Shown here: positions 11,301 through 26,300 of the stretch, piece by piece
How the letters are laid out: the number at the start of each line of letters is the position of its first letter
Numbering within the stretch: position 1 is the first letter of the stretch
Source of the DNA: Argopecten irradians
Taxonomy: Eukaryota; Mollusca; Bivalvia; Pectinida; Pectinidae
Direction of reading: 5' to 3'
DNA: 64,000 nucleotides
Assembly: GCF_041381155.1 (NCBI RefSeq)
Contig: NC_091149.1
Span: 8,386,609-8,450,608, forward strand
Made by a program: the position numbers and the translations under genes
Notes under the pieces: model-generated
The model's database searches: none
The model's input: the letters and a program-made list of their open reading frames with translations, nothing else
Told to the model about the DNA's origin: nothing

Positions 11301-14300
11301 AATAGTTAATTATATTTATTCCCCTTTGGTGTTTAGGGTCCCGACGGTTTAGGTGAGATGCAGTACGATAGGGAGGGAGAGCCATGCCGTGAGCTTGTTC
11401 TGCTTCTCAAACAGAAAAGTCCAAAGTTTGCAGAAATGATTGATAACCAGGTACGGTATTAATAAAAGAGTTTCATATTCATAAATAGAGGATCTTTCAT
11501 CAAGTTTCTTTCCAGTATCATATGAACAGAGTTTGGTATGTTTTGATAAAAATAAAAATAAAATAATGAAGGTGCTTAACAAAATACATATATACAGTCT
11601 GCAATCCTGCCTTATCAACCACCTCTGTTTTAAGACCACCTGCTTAATAAAACCCTCTCAGGGTCTGAAATGATCCATTGGAACACAATTTGCTCTATTC
11701 GTTGTATAAAGACTACTATGTTATAAAGATCATTTTTCTTGGTTCGACCTTGGATAGCCTTTATAGACAGGATTAACTGTACTTTACCTCAAATTTCCAA
11801 TGATATCTCCTATATCTGGTTTATATTGATTGACTTCAGTAATTTTCATGTTTGAGAAATTTTATTTGTTTAATATATTGACCTGATGTGGAGAGGGAAA
11901 ATTTCAAAGAATTTTCTTATTTGGGTTCTATGTCTGATTATTTTCTTAAATATGATATTTAAAAGATGCTCCACCGCCGACACACCATAAATGATATTTA
12001 TCGTTTGAACAGTAATTAATTGGTATTTAATCATGTATATTTATGTCTAATTAACACAAAAATTAGTATCAAATTATTTATTTTGCCTTCGGTGCATGTG
12101 TAATCAGTACTTAATTCCATATAGGATATAGTGCCACAGCATTTTTTTTGGATGCAATTAATTATTTTTTCATATTTTTAACTTGAAGTAAAATTAGAAG
12201 CTCAAACTTTTCAATGGTGGTAATGGTGTAAAGTAAGTAACATTTGTAACTGAACAAAAATACTAAATTGTCTGCTCCTGTTTTTGATGGTGAAAAAACA
12301 TCATTTGTCAGCGATGGAGAATCTTTATGAAAAAAACACACTGTACATCTGTTCATTTAAATACAGGTTAAATTCTTATTTTTAACATTTAATCCAAATT
12401 AAAAAAAAAGTCATTTTGCAACTACTGAAATTCAGCTATATTTCTGTTATGGAATGGGATTTTTTTTTTGCAGGATTTCTCCCTAAAAGTTCAGGATGAG
12501 AAGGAAAAGTTTATGGACCATCGCCATGAAGATACAATGGATGATGAAGTGGATCAGGCTACTCAGAGAACAGACATGCAGCGCAGGAAGAAAGAAGCTG
12601 ACGAGCAGGACAAAGAGAAACAAACAAAACAAAAGACACAGAGGAAAAAACGTCTGGAACCATCACTCAAATGGAAAGCCTTGGGGATGGAGGAGTACAA
12701 AATTGAGTAAGTATATAGATTCAGACTTATAACTAATTCTGGTACAGAAGCTGGAAAGAATACAAAATATAGAAAGAGTTCTAAAAGGCCATTATTGTTC
12801 CTTTTGTAGTTAAATTGCTTTTTTAATGAAAAGTATTAAGTTTTTAGTGGTGTTTTACAGTCAATTATTTTCTGTGAGTTTATAAAATTGCAATTTTGTC
12901 TTATAAATAACAGAATTTTGACTTATAAATAACAGGAAAGTACAATTTCATAATATATTTACATATAACGTATCTATTACTCATTATTATTAGACTCAGT
13001 TGTTGATTACAGTAAAATATTAAAGAATGTACCAACAAATATTTAATTTAATTTAATTTCTCAATATTTAATATATATATTAATTTAACATATATACATT
13101 AACAATATTCATATAATATGTGCATGTTGCACTTGCATCACTCCCTACCCGTGCTGCTTTTTGTGAATCATATCTCAGAACAATGAGGAACAGAACAGTC
13201 TGTGCTGCTGTAGTTGTGTTCTTTCATTTATACATGTATGATTTGTTCATATTTATAGTGAGGGAAGAGGTGATCCAAACAGAAGACTCAAGAAAAAGAA
13301 AACAACTCCAAGGTAAGAGTGAAAAAGATTCCCATTTCTCCTTATTTAGGGTAGTGTGCCTTCCACGTTTATAATCTTGGATTTAGACCTTACTTTCCCC
13401 TTTTTTCTCAGACCAATAGAATATGACGAAAAAGGATAGCCAAATTAAGAATCATGTTTTTAAAATTATTAGATCGAAAACCATTTTATACTGTAGTAGT
13501 TATTTATTTATAGTTAAAACTGTCTATAAAACCAAATTGTAATGAAAATAATCATTTGGGACCCAGTGAGAAAGTGGTCTTATTAAGCAAGTGGTCTTTA
13601 TACAGAGGTAGTCGGTAAGGCAAGTTTGACTGTAGCTCAATGAAATATACTTCCAATATTTTGATGATAACATATCTCCATATATCTGGCCTTGTTTTGT
13701 AGGATGAAAACCAAGACCCCCATTGACGCCGAGGACTCGTTCAGTGAGAGCTCTACTGAGAGCGAAGAAGAGGAAGAGGCTGTAGAGCGACGGAGCGAGA
13801 CTAACGCCGACCTTCCATCAGAATACTGGCAGATCCAGAAACTTGTCAAGTATCTCAAGGTATATAAGCTTGATAAGATTTAAGGTCTCTTAAAGTTCTT
13901 TTTTAATCTTATTTGTTTTATTGTCAGTCTATCCAATGTCATATATTGTTATTGTATGAACAAAAATCTTATTTCATCATTAAAGGGAAGAAATTCATCA
14001 CTTGTGATAAAATTTGCCATTTGTTTATTAAAAGAAAGTGTGGTCCTGTTTGTTAAAGGGAGATAACCTTGCCTTGCTTTGTTGCGTTACTTATTTGTTA
14101 AAGGGAGGTAACTTTACTTTGCTTCATCAACTTATTTGTTTAAAGGATGTAACATTGCCTATGCTTCATTTTGTTTCACATTTATTTGTTAGGGGAAAGT
14201 TATTTTACTTTGCTTCATAATGTTATTTATTTGTTAAAGGGAGGTAACCAAACTGCCACCATCATCGCTCTATGTGCCATGCGGGACTTTAACTTGGCTC

Positions 14301-17300
14301 AGGAAACCTGTCAGTTAGCCATTAGGGACGTTGGAGGACTTGAAGTACTCATCAATCTCTTGGACACTGAGGATATCAAATGCAAGGTGAGATATAAGCT
14401 ACTGTCACATACATATTGTATACCGTATATCATTCTTTAAATGTCGGTTATTTTATTTTTATTTCTAATTTATGTTATTAGATTGATAAGCTTTTTGTAT
14501 AGCTATATACTGGCCAGCAGATTCATATTATCAATAAAAATGGGCTTTGTCATTTCTATATTTATATAAACTAGGGGGAGATCATTTTAGTTTAAGAGTT
14601 TGTTTAATATCTAATTTAAAACTTTTACAAAAAATTTAGTTCAACAATTTCATCAGGCCATTCCCACAGCTTCCAAGACAAGACTGAAGTCTTTACTGAT
14701 AGCTAATGGAAAATATCAAACACATCTCCATTTAAATTCACTCTGTGACACAAGGGTTTCAAAATCCAAAAATGATGCAGTTAAAGTACAATACCATTGA
14801 TTTATCCAACCCTCCAGTAATGTAGACATCATATCTTGATGAAGGATTTTTTTAGTCTGTGTTTTCAGGAATCACTAAAATATTTTTTATTTATTTATTT
14901 TTTACAGATTGGTTCTCTTAAAATATTAAAAGAAATTTCACGTAATACCCAAATTCGTCGTGCAATAGCTGATCTCGGAGGGCTACAGACCATGGTCAAG
15001 ATTCTCCGTGACCCTGACAAGGATCTCAAATGTTTGGCTGCCGAAACCATTGCCAATGTAGCCAAATTCCGCCGTGCGCGACGGACAGTCAGGCAACATG
15101 GAGGAATAAAGAAACTGGTAATTATAGTTTAGAAACAAAATTTTATCAGGAGTAATTCTGTAACTTCTATGGTTAATGACTTGAATTTTTAAGATGAAAC
15201 TTGAGTAAAAATTACAAATTATAGTCTGCTGATTAGTAATGAAAAAATTGCCAATCCTCTATAACTACTTTATATTTATGGGTATCTCATCCCACTTTCA
15301 ACAAGACATAACCAAAATCAACAAAACACTGCAGAATTGTAAAATGCCTCCTATGAATTATCTTGTCTATCAGTTGATTCATGCTATTCCTACTGGAGAG
15401 AACCTATATAGGCTTTGCCTGTTGTCTTAATCCATTTATCAATACAATAATATAATATCTTTCTCTGTAATTCCTGTATAACTTGTATTGTTTAATAAAA
15501 TATTTTGAAATGAAATTCATGCTATAATTATTTCAACATTACTTGAATAGATGTTCAGTTTTAAGGCCTTGAACATAGATATCAAAAATTTTAAGTCAAC
15601 AAATATTGTCCAAATACATAAAAAATCCTGAAATCCTGATTTTAGCGAATCAAGACAGTACTGACTTGACCTTCTCTGTAATAGGTTGGACTGTTGGACT
15701 GTGCGTCACTGACCAGTCACATGACCCCTGAGATTGAGAAGGATATTGAGGTCGCGCGGTGTGGTGCCCTGGCCCTGTGGAGCTGTAGTAAGAGTAAGAA
15801 AAACAAAGAGGCCATGAGGAAGGCGGGCGCCATCCCACTCCTCGCCAAACTCCTCAAGTCTGTCCATGAAGACATGCTCATCCCAGTCGTAGGAACTCTT
15901 CAGGAATGTGCATCAGAGGTAAGCACGGCCACAATATGCCGAAAAGTAGAAATTGTTTTTGTGTCTCTGATATGACACGAAGGATGTTGCGAATTGTGCT
16001 GCCTGTTTTTATCCCTTTCCATATCATCCATTTCCCACTTCATTACCACAGAAATTGTTTCCACCTGTCAAATTTTCAGTATTATGTTTTCATTTTTGTT
16101 GCCTTTTACTTTTAAGTTTGGACCTGAAATGACCCTGGCAGTTGATCGGCCATTAAACAAAGAAGCAAACAAATCTATGTCTAGTGTTTTTATTGGGTTA
16201 CCTCGTGACTCGTTTTTAAATGTGACAACTGCATCAATAAATGAAGCTCAATGCTTCCATAATTAAGTTCACCATGAGTCTTTATTAAATTAAATCAATA
16301 GATTTGCTATAGTTTTCCCCTTATAACTTAGTTTTCTTAATTATTAGGCAATCATTAATTCTAAGTTATGATTTATAATGTTTTCTTCTTCTTTTTTTTT
16401 ATATTACAGCCGAGCTATCGATTAGCTATTCGTACGGAAGGTATGATTGAAGATTTAGTGAAGAATATCAAAAGTGAAACAGATGAACTACAAATGCATT
16501 GTGCTTCAGCAATATTTAAGGTATGTTATTTTGGTTTTTTTTTAAATGAATTTTATTTAAAATTAAAAAAATGTTTTGATGTCCAGTCATATAAATAAAG
16601 AGATAAAAAGAGCATCAAAAGAAAAAAAAGTTAATCTTACAAGAAGGCATAGACAATTTAATACCGGTAAATTCTGTCAAATGAAAACTTGAAAAATTAA
16701 TTGGATTATCTCCCTTCCTCCAGTGTGCCGAGGAGAAGGAGACGAGAGATTTAGTGAGAGAGTATGGCGGGTTAGACCCGCTTGTCTCTTTACTACAAAA
16801 GACGGAAAATAAGGAGCTCCTTGCAGCAGCCACAGGGGCTATCTGGAAATGTGCCATTAGTCCTGAAAATGTACAGAGATTCCAGGAGCTGAAAGCCATT
16901 GAGATGCTTGTAGCTCTACTCAACGATCAACCAGAGGAGGTAAATATATTCTTACAGTATATTACTTAACTTGAATATTTTTTTGGTTCATTAAATTTTG
17001 CAATTTGGAATAAGATTTTGAAAATGAAATTTTTAAGCAATTTAAATTGTACATTTCCTTAAAATTTTGCAATTTGGAATCAAAATTTGGAAATGAAATC
17101 TCATCCAATTCTAATTTTGTATTTTGACCTTCAAAAAATATAAAGTGCATTGTTGACCCTTTTTGCGAAAATAACTATAGTGAAAGTGTATATATATATG
17201 TTGAAATTTTGAAGATAAATCTTTCCTAAAGATCTGTCGGGTGTATTCTTAATCAAAACAGATTTTTGCATTAGCAAGTACTTATGTATTTAAATGAGTT

Positions 17301-20300
17301 TGTTTTAATAGGAAGAAAATGTGAAATAAATGAAAAAGAAAATATTTTGTGTAAAATAAGTTATCATTTTACTTATAATATTAAAGTTAAAAATTGTATA
17401 ACGATGTATTTGAAATCAGATTTACTGCCCATGGTCACATCAAAAGTATAACGAATTGCCAATTGATGAAAAATAACATGATTTTCTATTGAAATTTTTG
17501 TCTATCCCACAGGTACTAGTAAATGTAGTAGGTGCTTTAGGTGAACTAGCGAAAGACCCACCAAACCGACTGTCCATCAGAAAGTCCGGTGGAATTCCAT
17601 CCTTGGTCAATTTACTGACCGGTACAAACCAGGCCCTGCTGGTCAATGTAACCAAGGCTGTCGGTCAGTGTGCTGAGGAGCAGGACAATATGGGGTGAGT
17701 TCAGATAGTGTCTTTTGTGTCTTTTGTAAGATTCTTCAAGATAACACTGGATAAAAGGCTTCGTGAAAATAGTGACATTTCTTCTAAGTTTTCATTGGAA
17801 AGGGGTTTATTCCCACCTAGGGCTGACTTCATCCCCTCTTGGAGCCGACATTATCTTTTCTTGGGTCCAACTTTAACCACATAGGGCTGACTTTATCCCC
17901 ACATGGGGCCAAATTTATCCCCACTTGGATGGAACTTTATCCCCATTTTGGGCCAATTTGATCTTCACTGAATTTATCTCCACTTGGAGCCGACTTTATG
18001 TCCACTTGGGGCTGACATTATCTACACTTGAAAACTGGTTTATCCTCACTTGAGGTCGATTTTATCCCTACTTGTGGTCAACTTTATCTCCGCTTGGGAC
18101 CGACTTTATCCACACTTGGACCCAATAGTATCCCCACTTGGGGCCGACTTCATCCACACTTGAGGCTGACTTTATCCCCACTTGGAGCCAACTTTTTTCC
18201 CAATTGAGGCTGACTTTATCCCTACAACTTGGGGCCGAATTTATCCACACTTGGACCCAATAGTATCCTCACTTGGGACCGACTTTATCCACACTTGGAC
18301 CCAATAGTATCCCCACTTGGGGCCGACTTCATCCACACTTGAGGCTGACTTTATCCCCACTTGGTGTCAACTGTATCTCCGCTTGGGGCTGACTTCATCC
18401 CCACTTAAGGCTGACTTTATCCCTACTTGGTGTCAACATTATCTCCACTTGGGGCCGAATTCATCCCCACTTGAGTTTATCTCCGCTTGGGGCCGACTTT
18501 ATCCACACTTGGACCCAACAGTATCTCCACTTGGGGCCGACTTTATCCCCACTTGGAGCAAACTTTATTCCCAATTGGGGCTGACTTTATCCCCACTTGG
18601 GGCTGACCTTATCCCCTCTTGGGACCGAGTTTTTCTCCACTTGGGGCTGTCTTTATTCTACTTACGGCTGACTTTATCCCCACTTGGGGCTGACCTTATC
18701 CCCTCTTTGGACCGAGTTTTCTCCACTTGGGGCTGACTTTATTATACTTTCGGCCGACTTTATCCCCACTTGGGACTATTAACTTTATCCCTACTTTGGA
18801 TCAACTTTATCTCCACTTGGGGCCGACTTTTTACCCACTTGAGACCAACTTTATTCCACTTGGGCCGACATCAACTACTACTCAAAATGTACACATTTCT
18901 TCATTAGAAACATATATTTTATCTTTTGATCTTTTATGTGTTCAGTTGTGTATCCTATTGTTTGTTAACATGCTTGAAAATTAGAAATCTATAAGAATGC
19001 GTTAGAGTGGTCAGATGATGTGGACAGTGGTCAGTTGTATGATTTTATCATAGTTAGGGTTTGTGTTTACGCTGTCCCCATATATCATTTTTATAAACAT
19101 AAATAATCAAATGATTGACCTCACTTTTTTCTGAAACTCCATTCCAATAACTTTAGGTGATTCCATTTTATTATGAGGCGGCCGACCTCATTTTTGGAAC
19201 ACCCTGCACAAACCTTGAAAGTTTTTAATAAAAAATGGTAGAATCTATGCAGTAACTTCCCTGTATGAAGATCATAGGTCTGTAAACCTGATCATATACA
19301 CAATGTATGTATAAGTATATCACCCGTGTTTTTACCCTCGTGATGATAAGATATTGATGTCAGAGTGACATCATTTCCCCGACTAATGACTAATCATGAC
19401 ACTGCCTGGTAGTTTGTCAACACTATTTAACGTTTCTATTCTATCACGTTTCGATACGACTTGTGACTTCCTGATTCTCGATTTAAAATCAGTGATTTTA
19501 CTTTGGGTTTTAATCTGATGATTGATAGGTGTGATTATAGTTTTATTTAGGATTAATTGTTTAATGTTTTAATTATATATCATTCAATCGAGATAACACT
19601 GGGCTAGATTGTCTAGTTTAGTCTTAGTACTTATTTCCTCATTAGAAACATGTATCTTAGTTTCAAGTGTAAGTCTAATTCAAAAAGTTATATATTTTTT
19701 TATTAAGTTACAACATTGTGACCTTCAAAATGACCTTGAAAATGAAATAAGTTAATATCCGAATAAATTACATTTATTATTTTACCTTCCAGATACCGCT
19801 GGGTCTAGTGTTAATTGTCACAGCACTTATTTCCTCATTGAAAACATTTATCTTTTTTCAAGTTTTAGTCTAAATTCAAAAGTTTTTATTAAATCATGAC
19901 TTTATGACCTTCAGAATGATCTTGAAAATGAAATCATTTGATATTCAAATAAATTACAATTTGTTGATTTACAGAAGAAATTTAAGAAAATAAATAATTT
20001 GGCTTAAAAGTAGAAGAGGGGGAAGCACGTACATGCACAGTTCACATAGTGATATATATATTTGGCAATTCTGGGGTGTATTTTTTAGCTTCAAAACACT
20101 GAGACTATTTGTCATTCGGTTGATATATATCAGATATTTTAGATAAGTTGATGCCGTGTAGTTAATCAACAAGCTCCATACTGATATTGTGCTGATAACA
20201 GTGTATGAACTTGATAAAAGTTCTAATGATTTAACCTTCATTGTCAGGCTACAAATAAACAATCAATATGTTCTCAATGATAACAACATGATAACATTAG

Positions 20301-23300
20301 GCGTTATTATGTCTGAATTAAATTCAGTTTTACAGGTGAGCACCTGACATATTTGACCTGGTTTCTGTGCTGTGATCTATCATTTATTTAGAATTTTTTA
20401 GAATATTTTTGTCTCATAAATTTTTCAGATCCTTTATTTCTAGTCATGTGCCTGAAATATTTTGTTTACAAACCAAGATTGTTACTAGTCTGTTGTCATA
20501 ACACACCTGTAGTCAGTGTCAAGGTGAATTTGGAACAAATTCTCATGTGATCAGGTAGCACATGACATCGGTCTACTAGGATGGGTTCACGTATAGTCAC
20601 AGGTTGTGAAATGTATATCAAAAAATGCCAATTAACTCATTCACCCCTGAAATTTTATAATGGACTGGTCTAATCTTTGATTTAGAAGAGTCTAAATGTG
20701 TCTTCAGGGCTGAATGAGGGAAATGCATTCCAATGTCTTATCTGTGTAACAAAAGTGTTAAATCCAGGAGGGGCAGTTGCCATGTACTCGCTTCTGGACG
20801 ATGGGTTTTCTGTAGGGACTCCGGCTTTCCTTCACCTAATAAACCTGGCACATTTCCTAGTCTGTTCTGTCCTTGCAGGTCTTGAGTTTACGTGGTCCGA
20901 TGTTAATTTGATGAAGGAGGAGGTGGGGAGGGAGAAGGGAAGATGGATGGGGGCGGGGGATGATGATACTTGCATCCATCCCCTATGCCCTGTACCATCT
21001 TGTCCCATCATGTCCCTCAGAAAGGCGGAGCCATTTACTGTCAACCAACTTTTTTTTTTGTGCGATTAAATTTCACTTATTTCGCAAGCATTAAGATATC
21101 GTGACAATTATTCACCCCGAATATGTTCAAAGCACATGTGAAATAGAGCCATATTGCTCTAAATCGCGAAATTAAAATCGCTGTGAAAAAGTTGTTAAGA
21201 CATAAGAATATGAAATTTAGTGAAAATCAGTTGGTCCACAGTGCCTCGGTATGTCTTGGAAACCTTTTATGGTTATGTATTTGTTATTTTATTAAATTAA
21301 TGTCTACTTTCTTTTGTTTTCATTTGTACAGAATCATAGAGAAGTTGGATGGTGTGAGATTGTTATGGTCTCTACTGAAGAACCAGAATACTGAAGTCCA
21401 AGCTAGTGCTGCCTGGGCCATCTGTCCTTGTATAGAGAAAGCTAAGGTATGCCAAAAAAATATTTTCTCAGTCGGACCTCGAGGTACAAATAAATTCCAT
21501 TGAACAATTAAAACTAATACCCCTGTAAATCTGGTTTGATACCATACAAATTCAATAAACTTACTGTTTCTAGGTTGTATAAATCACAAAATAAAAAGTA
21601 CAGTTATTTGGGTAAAATATCTAATCTTGATCTGAAGCTCCTATAAACTGCAGTTAGGCAGCGGTAGATTGTGTCATCTTGCGAAAACAGCTAGTTAATA
21701 ATTATTTGCTCAGCCTGACTGTAAGATCTGATTGGATAAGCTCTGTCGTTGGCTTCATATTCATGAGAGCTGATTTGGTAGTACAATATTACCCTATGAT
21801 TGGCTCTCTGTCAAAGATTCAATACAGGGTATTGAGATATACCGTGGGTGAAGTAAGATTTACCATCAAATATCGTCCCACCTTCTGTTTGTGATTTCAT
21901 ATTTTGAAGTGATTTTTGTGACGTCACAATCTCTGGAAGGTTGGACTAGTTGATGATAAATCGTACTTAAGTCGGGTCATTTTGTAACTATTATTGAATT
22001 ATAAAACAAAGTTCTAAGATAAATTAATATCTATATCCTTAACAATGATTGGATGCTAGTAGATGTACAGTTTAGCTCAATAATTAAACCAGTGTATGGG
22101 TTGTCTCCCTTTTTTAACCAGTGTATGGGTTGTCTCCCTTGACACTGGGTTGTCTCCCTTTTTTAACCAGTGTATGGGTTGTCTCCCTTTTTTAACCAGT
22201 GTATGGGTTGTCTCCCTTTTTTAACCAGTGTATGGGTTGTCTCCCTTTTTTAACCAGTGCATGGGTTGTCTCGCTTTTGTTTAACCAAGGTTTGGACAGT
22301 CTCTCTTCCTTTGGGTTATTTCTCTTTATTGAACAATTTGAGGGTTGTCTCCCTTTGTTTAAACAATGTATGGGTTGCCTCTCTTTGGTTCGTTATCTCC
22401 CTTTGTTTAACAATGTATGGGTTGTCTCCCTTTTTTTAACCAATGTATGGGTTATAAATATTAGCCTGACCCAGATGATGAGGATGAGGAGGAGGAGGAA
22501 GAGGTGGTAAGTAGACTACTGTCTGCATGTGTCACAGCGGATATATTCTCACGCAGATCAGTCGATAACGCGTTCACGCAGATCAGTCGATAACGCGTTC
22601 ACGCAGATCCGTCGATAACGCGTTCAACACAATTATGTCGTTACACAGGGCTACTTAACAGTAGGTTTTCATGGGAAACCTGCAATGTCATTTATTTGTA
22701 CATGAAATTGTGTTAAGTATTTATGTCTCCCCTACATTCTGGCACAAGATGGACCACATCTGGTCACAGTTATTTTTCAATTATCTTTTCTAATCAGGTA
22801 ATATGCAAATAAATGTAAATGTTATCAGCTTTCTTAAGATTAAATTTGCTATTTTTTTTTTTTTTTTTTGAATTTTTTTTTGCACAATTTACAATTCTTT
22901 TTCAATCATTTACATTCCTCAATTTCAAATTTCTGGGCATAAACTACACAAAACTGTATAGGTTTGCAATAATTTAATCTTATTAAGCACCTTTACATTT
23001 TTTTCAATTTCTTAATTCCCCTGGGTCCAGTTTCATGAACATCCTTTAACTTTAAGGAATATCTTAACTTCAAATTCTCCATAGGAAAGCATTACAGATG
23101 TGAAGGAGTCTTCCTTAAAATCCGTAATGCTTTCCTATAGAGAATTTTAAGTTAAGGAATTCCTTAAATTTAAGGAATGAAACTGGACCCAGGTGCTTAT
23201 TGGGTCGAATAGGGTAATTGATAAACAAGATTGCCAGTACTCCTGTTGTACTCCTGTTAGATTCGAATCAAAATCAAACTGCAACATATCAAAGATTTCC

Positions 23301-26300
23301 CCAGTAATTTTGTGTATACTTTTTCATGTAATTGGAAGACTACTTTGTATTGACCAGCTTGTTGACAATGATTCGAGGTAGATCTGTATGTAATTGTGGT
23401 GTATAGGTTTTACCATTCAGGAAATAAATGAGATATTGATGCAAATAGCAACAGCTTCAGTATAATGTCACTCCCACCTAAATGCATGTGTCACAATAGG
23501 GCTGTAACAGATATCAGGGCACTTTTGTTGTAAATCTTACGTAACAAGCAGTTCCATACATTATGTTGGCTTTGCATGCATGTAACATTGTACATATTGA
23601 TAGACATTGTACCACACATACACACCTTTAAATAGATTCATTAAATATAAGATACAATCCAATAATCTTATTTCAAACTAATCTTTGTTTTGTTAAAATT
23701 CAGACATGGTATTTTTCAGCTATGTAGCTGAAATCAGCTATTTTTATCTTATAACATAATAATAAATATTGAGGTCAAAATTTACCATGAGTCATTCAAA
23801 AATGTATTTTTTGAATAGGTAGCGACTGTAAATGTACTTAAAATATATATTTTAAGCGGTTGTTATATTTTAGCGGGTTTTGCGTCTAGCTTTGAAGCGC
23901 TAATTCATGTACATCGTTAAACTTTTTCAAAGGATATCTCCGGTATTGAACAACAAATTGCCCTAATTTATATCTCCGCTATTAAAGGATATTTCAGTTT
24001 TTAAATTTTCATTATATTAAGTACATTTACAGTAAAAGTTTAGTTATACTCTTTCTCTAGTGCAAATCATACCTATTAGATTACAAACTTACTTCATTCT
24101 ATTACGGTAGATGCTATATATTTCTTCATTTTTAACACACTGTATAAATAAAATTGTAGAAATCAACGATTGCCATGCATCTCCTAACTGACCGTGAAAA
24201 TGAAATAAAAATATTTCAAATAACAGGTTATGGTTGTTTTGTTCAATTAAATTAATTTTTTTCCAGTGAACACTAACAATCCAAACAGAACTCAAATGGA
24301 ATAGAAGTTTCTTTGATTATAATTAATTGAGCCATCTATTTGTGACAGGACGCGGGTGAGATGGTGAGATCGTTTGTCGGTGGTCTGGAGTTGATAGTGA
24401 GCCTGCTAAAGTCACATGATAAGGAAGTGCTAGCTAGTGTATGTGCTGCCATAGCTAATATCGCCAAGGACGAAGAAAATTTAGCTGTCATCACAGATCA
24501 TGGAGTGGTACCGATGCTGGCCAAACTAACAAATACGGTAAGTTTCCATTCGACCTGCAGTTTTCAGGAGGCCAGCATTCTGATCTCTCAGAGTTACTTC
24601 CCTTTTTGCATTTCTTCAGTACTGACAGAATGAAATAAAGATAAGTAATTCTGGTAGATCAGAATGGGTGCCCAGTGGTCCTAAGCCCTTTGTACTTAAC
24701 GACTAAATATAGCTGTGGGAAAAGAAAGTAAGTCTTTAATTTTATGTAAAGTCGTCTTACTGGTCTCCAAATAAGTTTGTAACTGACTTAAATAAGCTAA
24801 TAACGGCCTGGAAAATGTGGTTAGCCGTTCCATAAAAGATGCCAAAGGACCATAGAAAAAAGTCCCTTATAGAGAAGGGTCTCTATACAGAGGTTAATTA
24901 TAAAGCAAATGGCACCAAATTGGGATGATGAGTCTGTCCTTTTACAGACACATGTCCTTTATTATAAAGTGTCCTTTATAGGAGCTAGGTATGTCTAAAT
25001 CTATAACTGATTGGAAAATAAGATTATTATAAAGTGTCCTTTATAGGAGCTAGGTATGTCTAAATCTATAACTGATTGGAAAATAAGCTTATTATAAAGT
25101 GTCCTTTATAGGAGCTAGGTATGTCTAAATCTATAACTGATTGGAAAATAAGCTTATAATAAAGTGTCCTTTATAGGAGCTAGGTATGTCTAAATCTATA
25201 ACTGATTGGAAAATAAGCTTATTATAAAGTGTCCTTTATAGGAGCTAGGTATGTCTATATCTATAACTGATTGGAAAATAAGCTTATTATAAAGTGTCCT
25301 TTATAGGTGCTAGGTATGTCTAAATCTATAACTGATTGGAAAATAAGATTATTATAAAGTGTCCTTTATAGTAGCTAGGTATGTCTAAATCTATAACTGA
25401 TTGGAAAATAAGCTTATTATAAAGTGTCCTTTATAGGTGCTAGGTATGTCTAAATCTATAACTGATTGGAAAATAAGCTTATTATAAAGTGTCCTTTATA
25501 GGAGCTAGGTATGTCTAAATCTATAACTGATTGGAAAATAAGATTATTATAAAGTGTCCTTTATAGGAGCTAGGTATGTCTAAATCTATAACTGATTGGA
25601 AAAAGTATTAAAATGTCTTTATAGAGCTAGGTATGTCTAATCTATAATGATTGGAAAATAAGCTTATTATAAAGTGTCCTTTATATGAGCTAGGTATGTC
25701 TAAATCTATAACTGATTGGAAAATAAGCTTATTATAAAGTGTCCTTTATAGAGCTAGGTATGTCTAAATCTATAATGATTAAAATAAGCTTATTATAAAG
25801 TGTCCTTTATAGGAGCTAGGTATGTCTAAATCTATAACTGATTGGAAAATAAGCTTATTATAAAGTGTCCTTTATAGGAGTAGGTATGTCTAAATCTATA
25901 ACTGATTGGAAAATAAGCTTATTATAAAGTGTCCTTTATAGGAGCTAGGTATGTCTAAATCTATAACTGATTGGAAAATAAGTTATTATAAAGTGTCCTT
26001 TATAGGAGCTAGGTATGTCTAAATCTATAACTGATTGGAAAATAAGCTTATATAATAAGGTGTCCTTTATAGGAGCTAGGTATGTCTAAATCTATAACTG
26101 ATTGGAAAATAAGATTATTATAAAGTGTCCTTTATAGGAGCTAGGTATGTCTAAATCTATAACTGATTGGAAAATAAGCTTATTATAAAAGTGTCCTTTA
26201 TAGGAGCTAGGTATGTCTAAATCTATAACTGATTGGAAAATAAGCTTATTATAAAGTGTCCTTTATAGGAGCTAGGTATGTCTAAATCTATAACTGATTG

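Noticed and set aside
18317-18984. Two long open frames (139 and 85 codons)
   Set aside because: Both are translations of the 24-bp minisatellite and read as periodic strings.
20698-21069. Extra ODAD2 exon in intron 16
   Set aside because: No splice sites give a phase that fits, and exons 16 and 17 already join to match the family sequence.
22199-22510. 103-codon open frame across the 29-bp array and exon 18
   Set aside because: It is in a different frame from ODAD2 at exon 18 and is mostly repeat translation.
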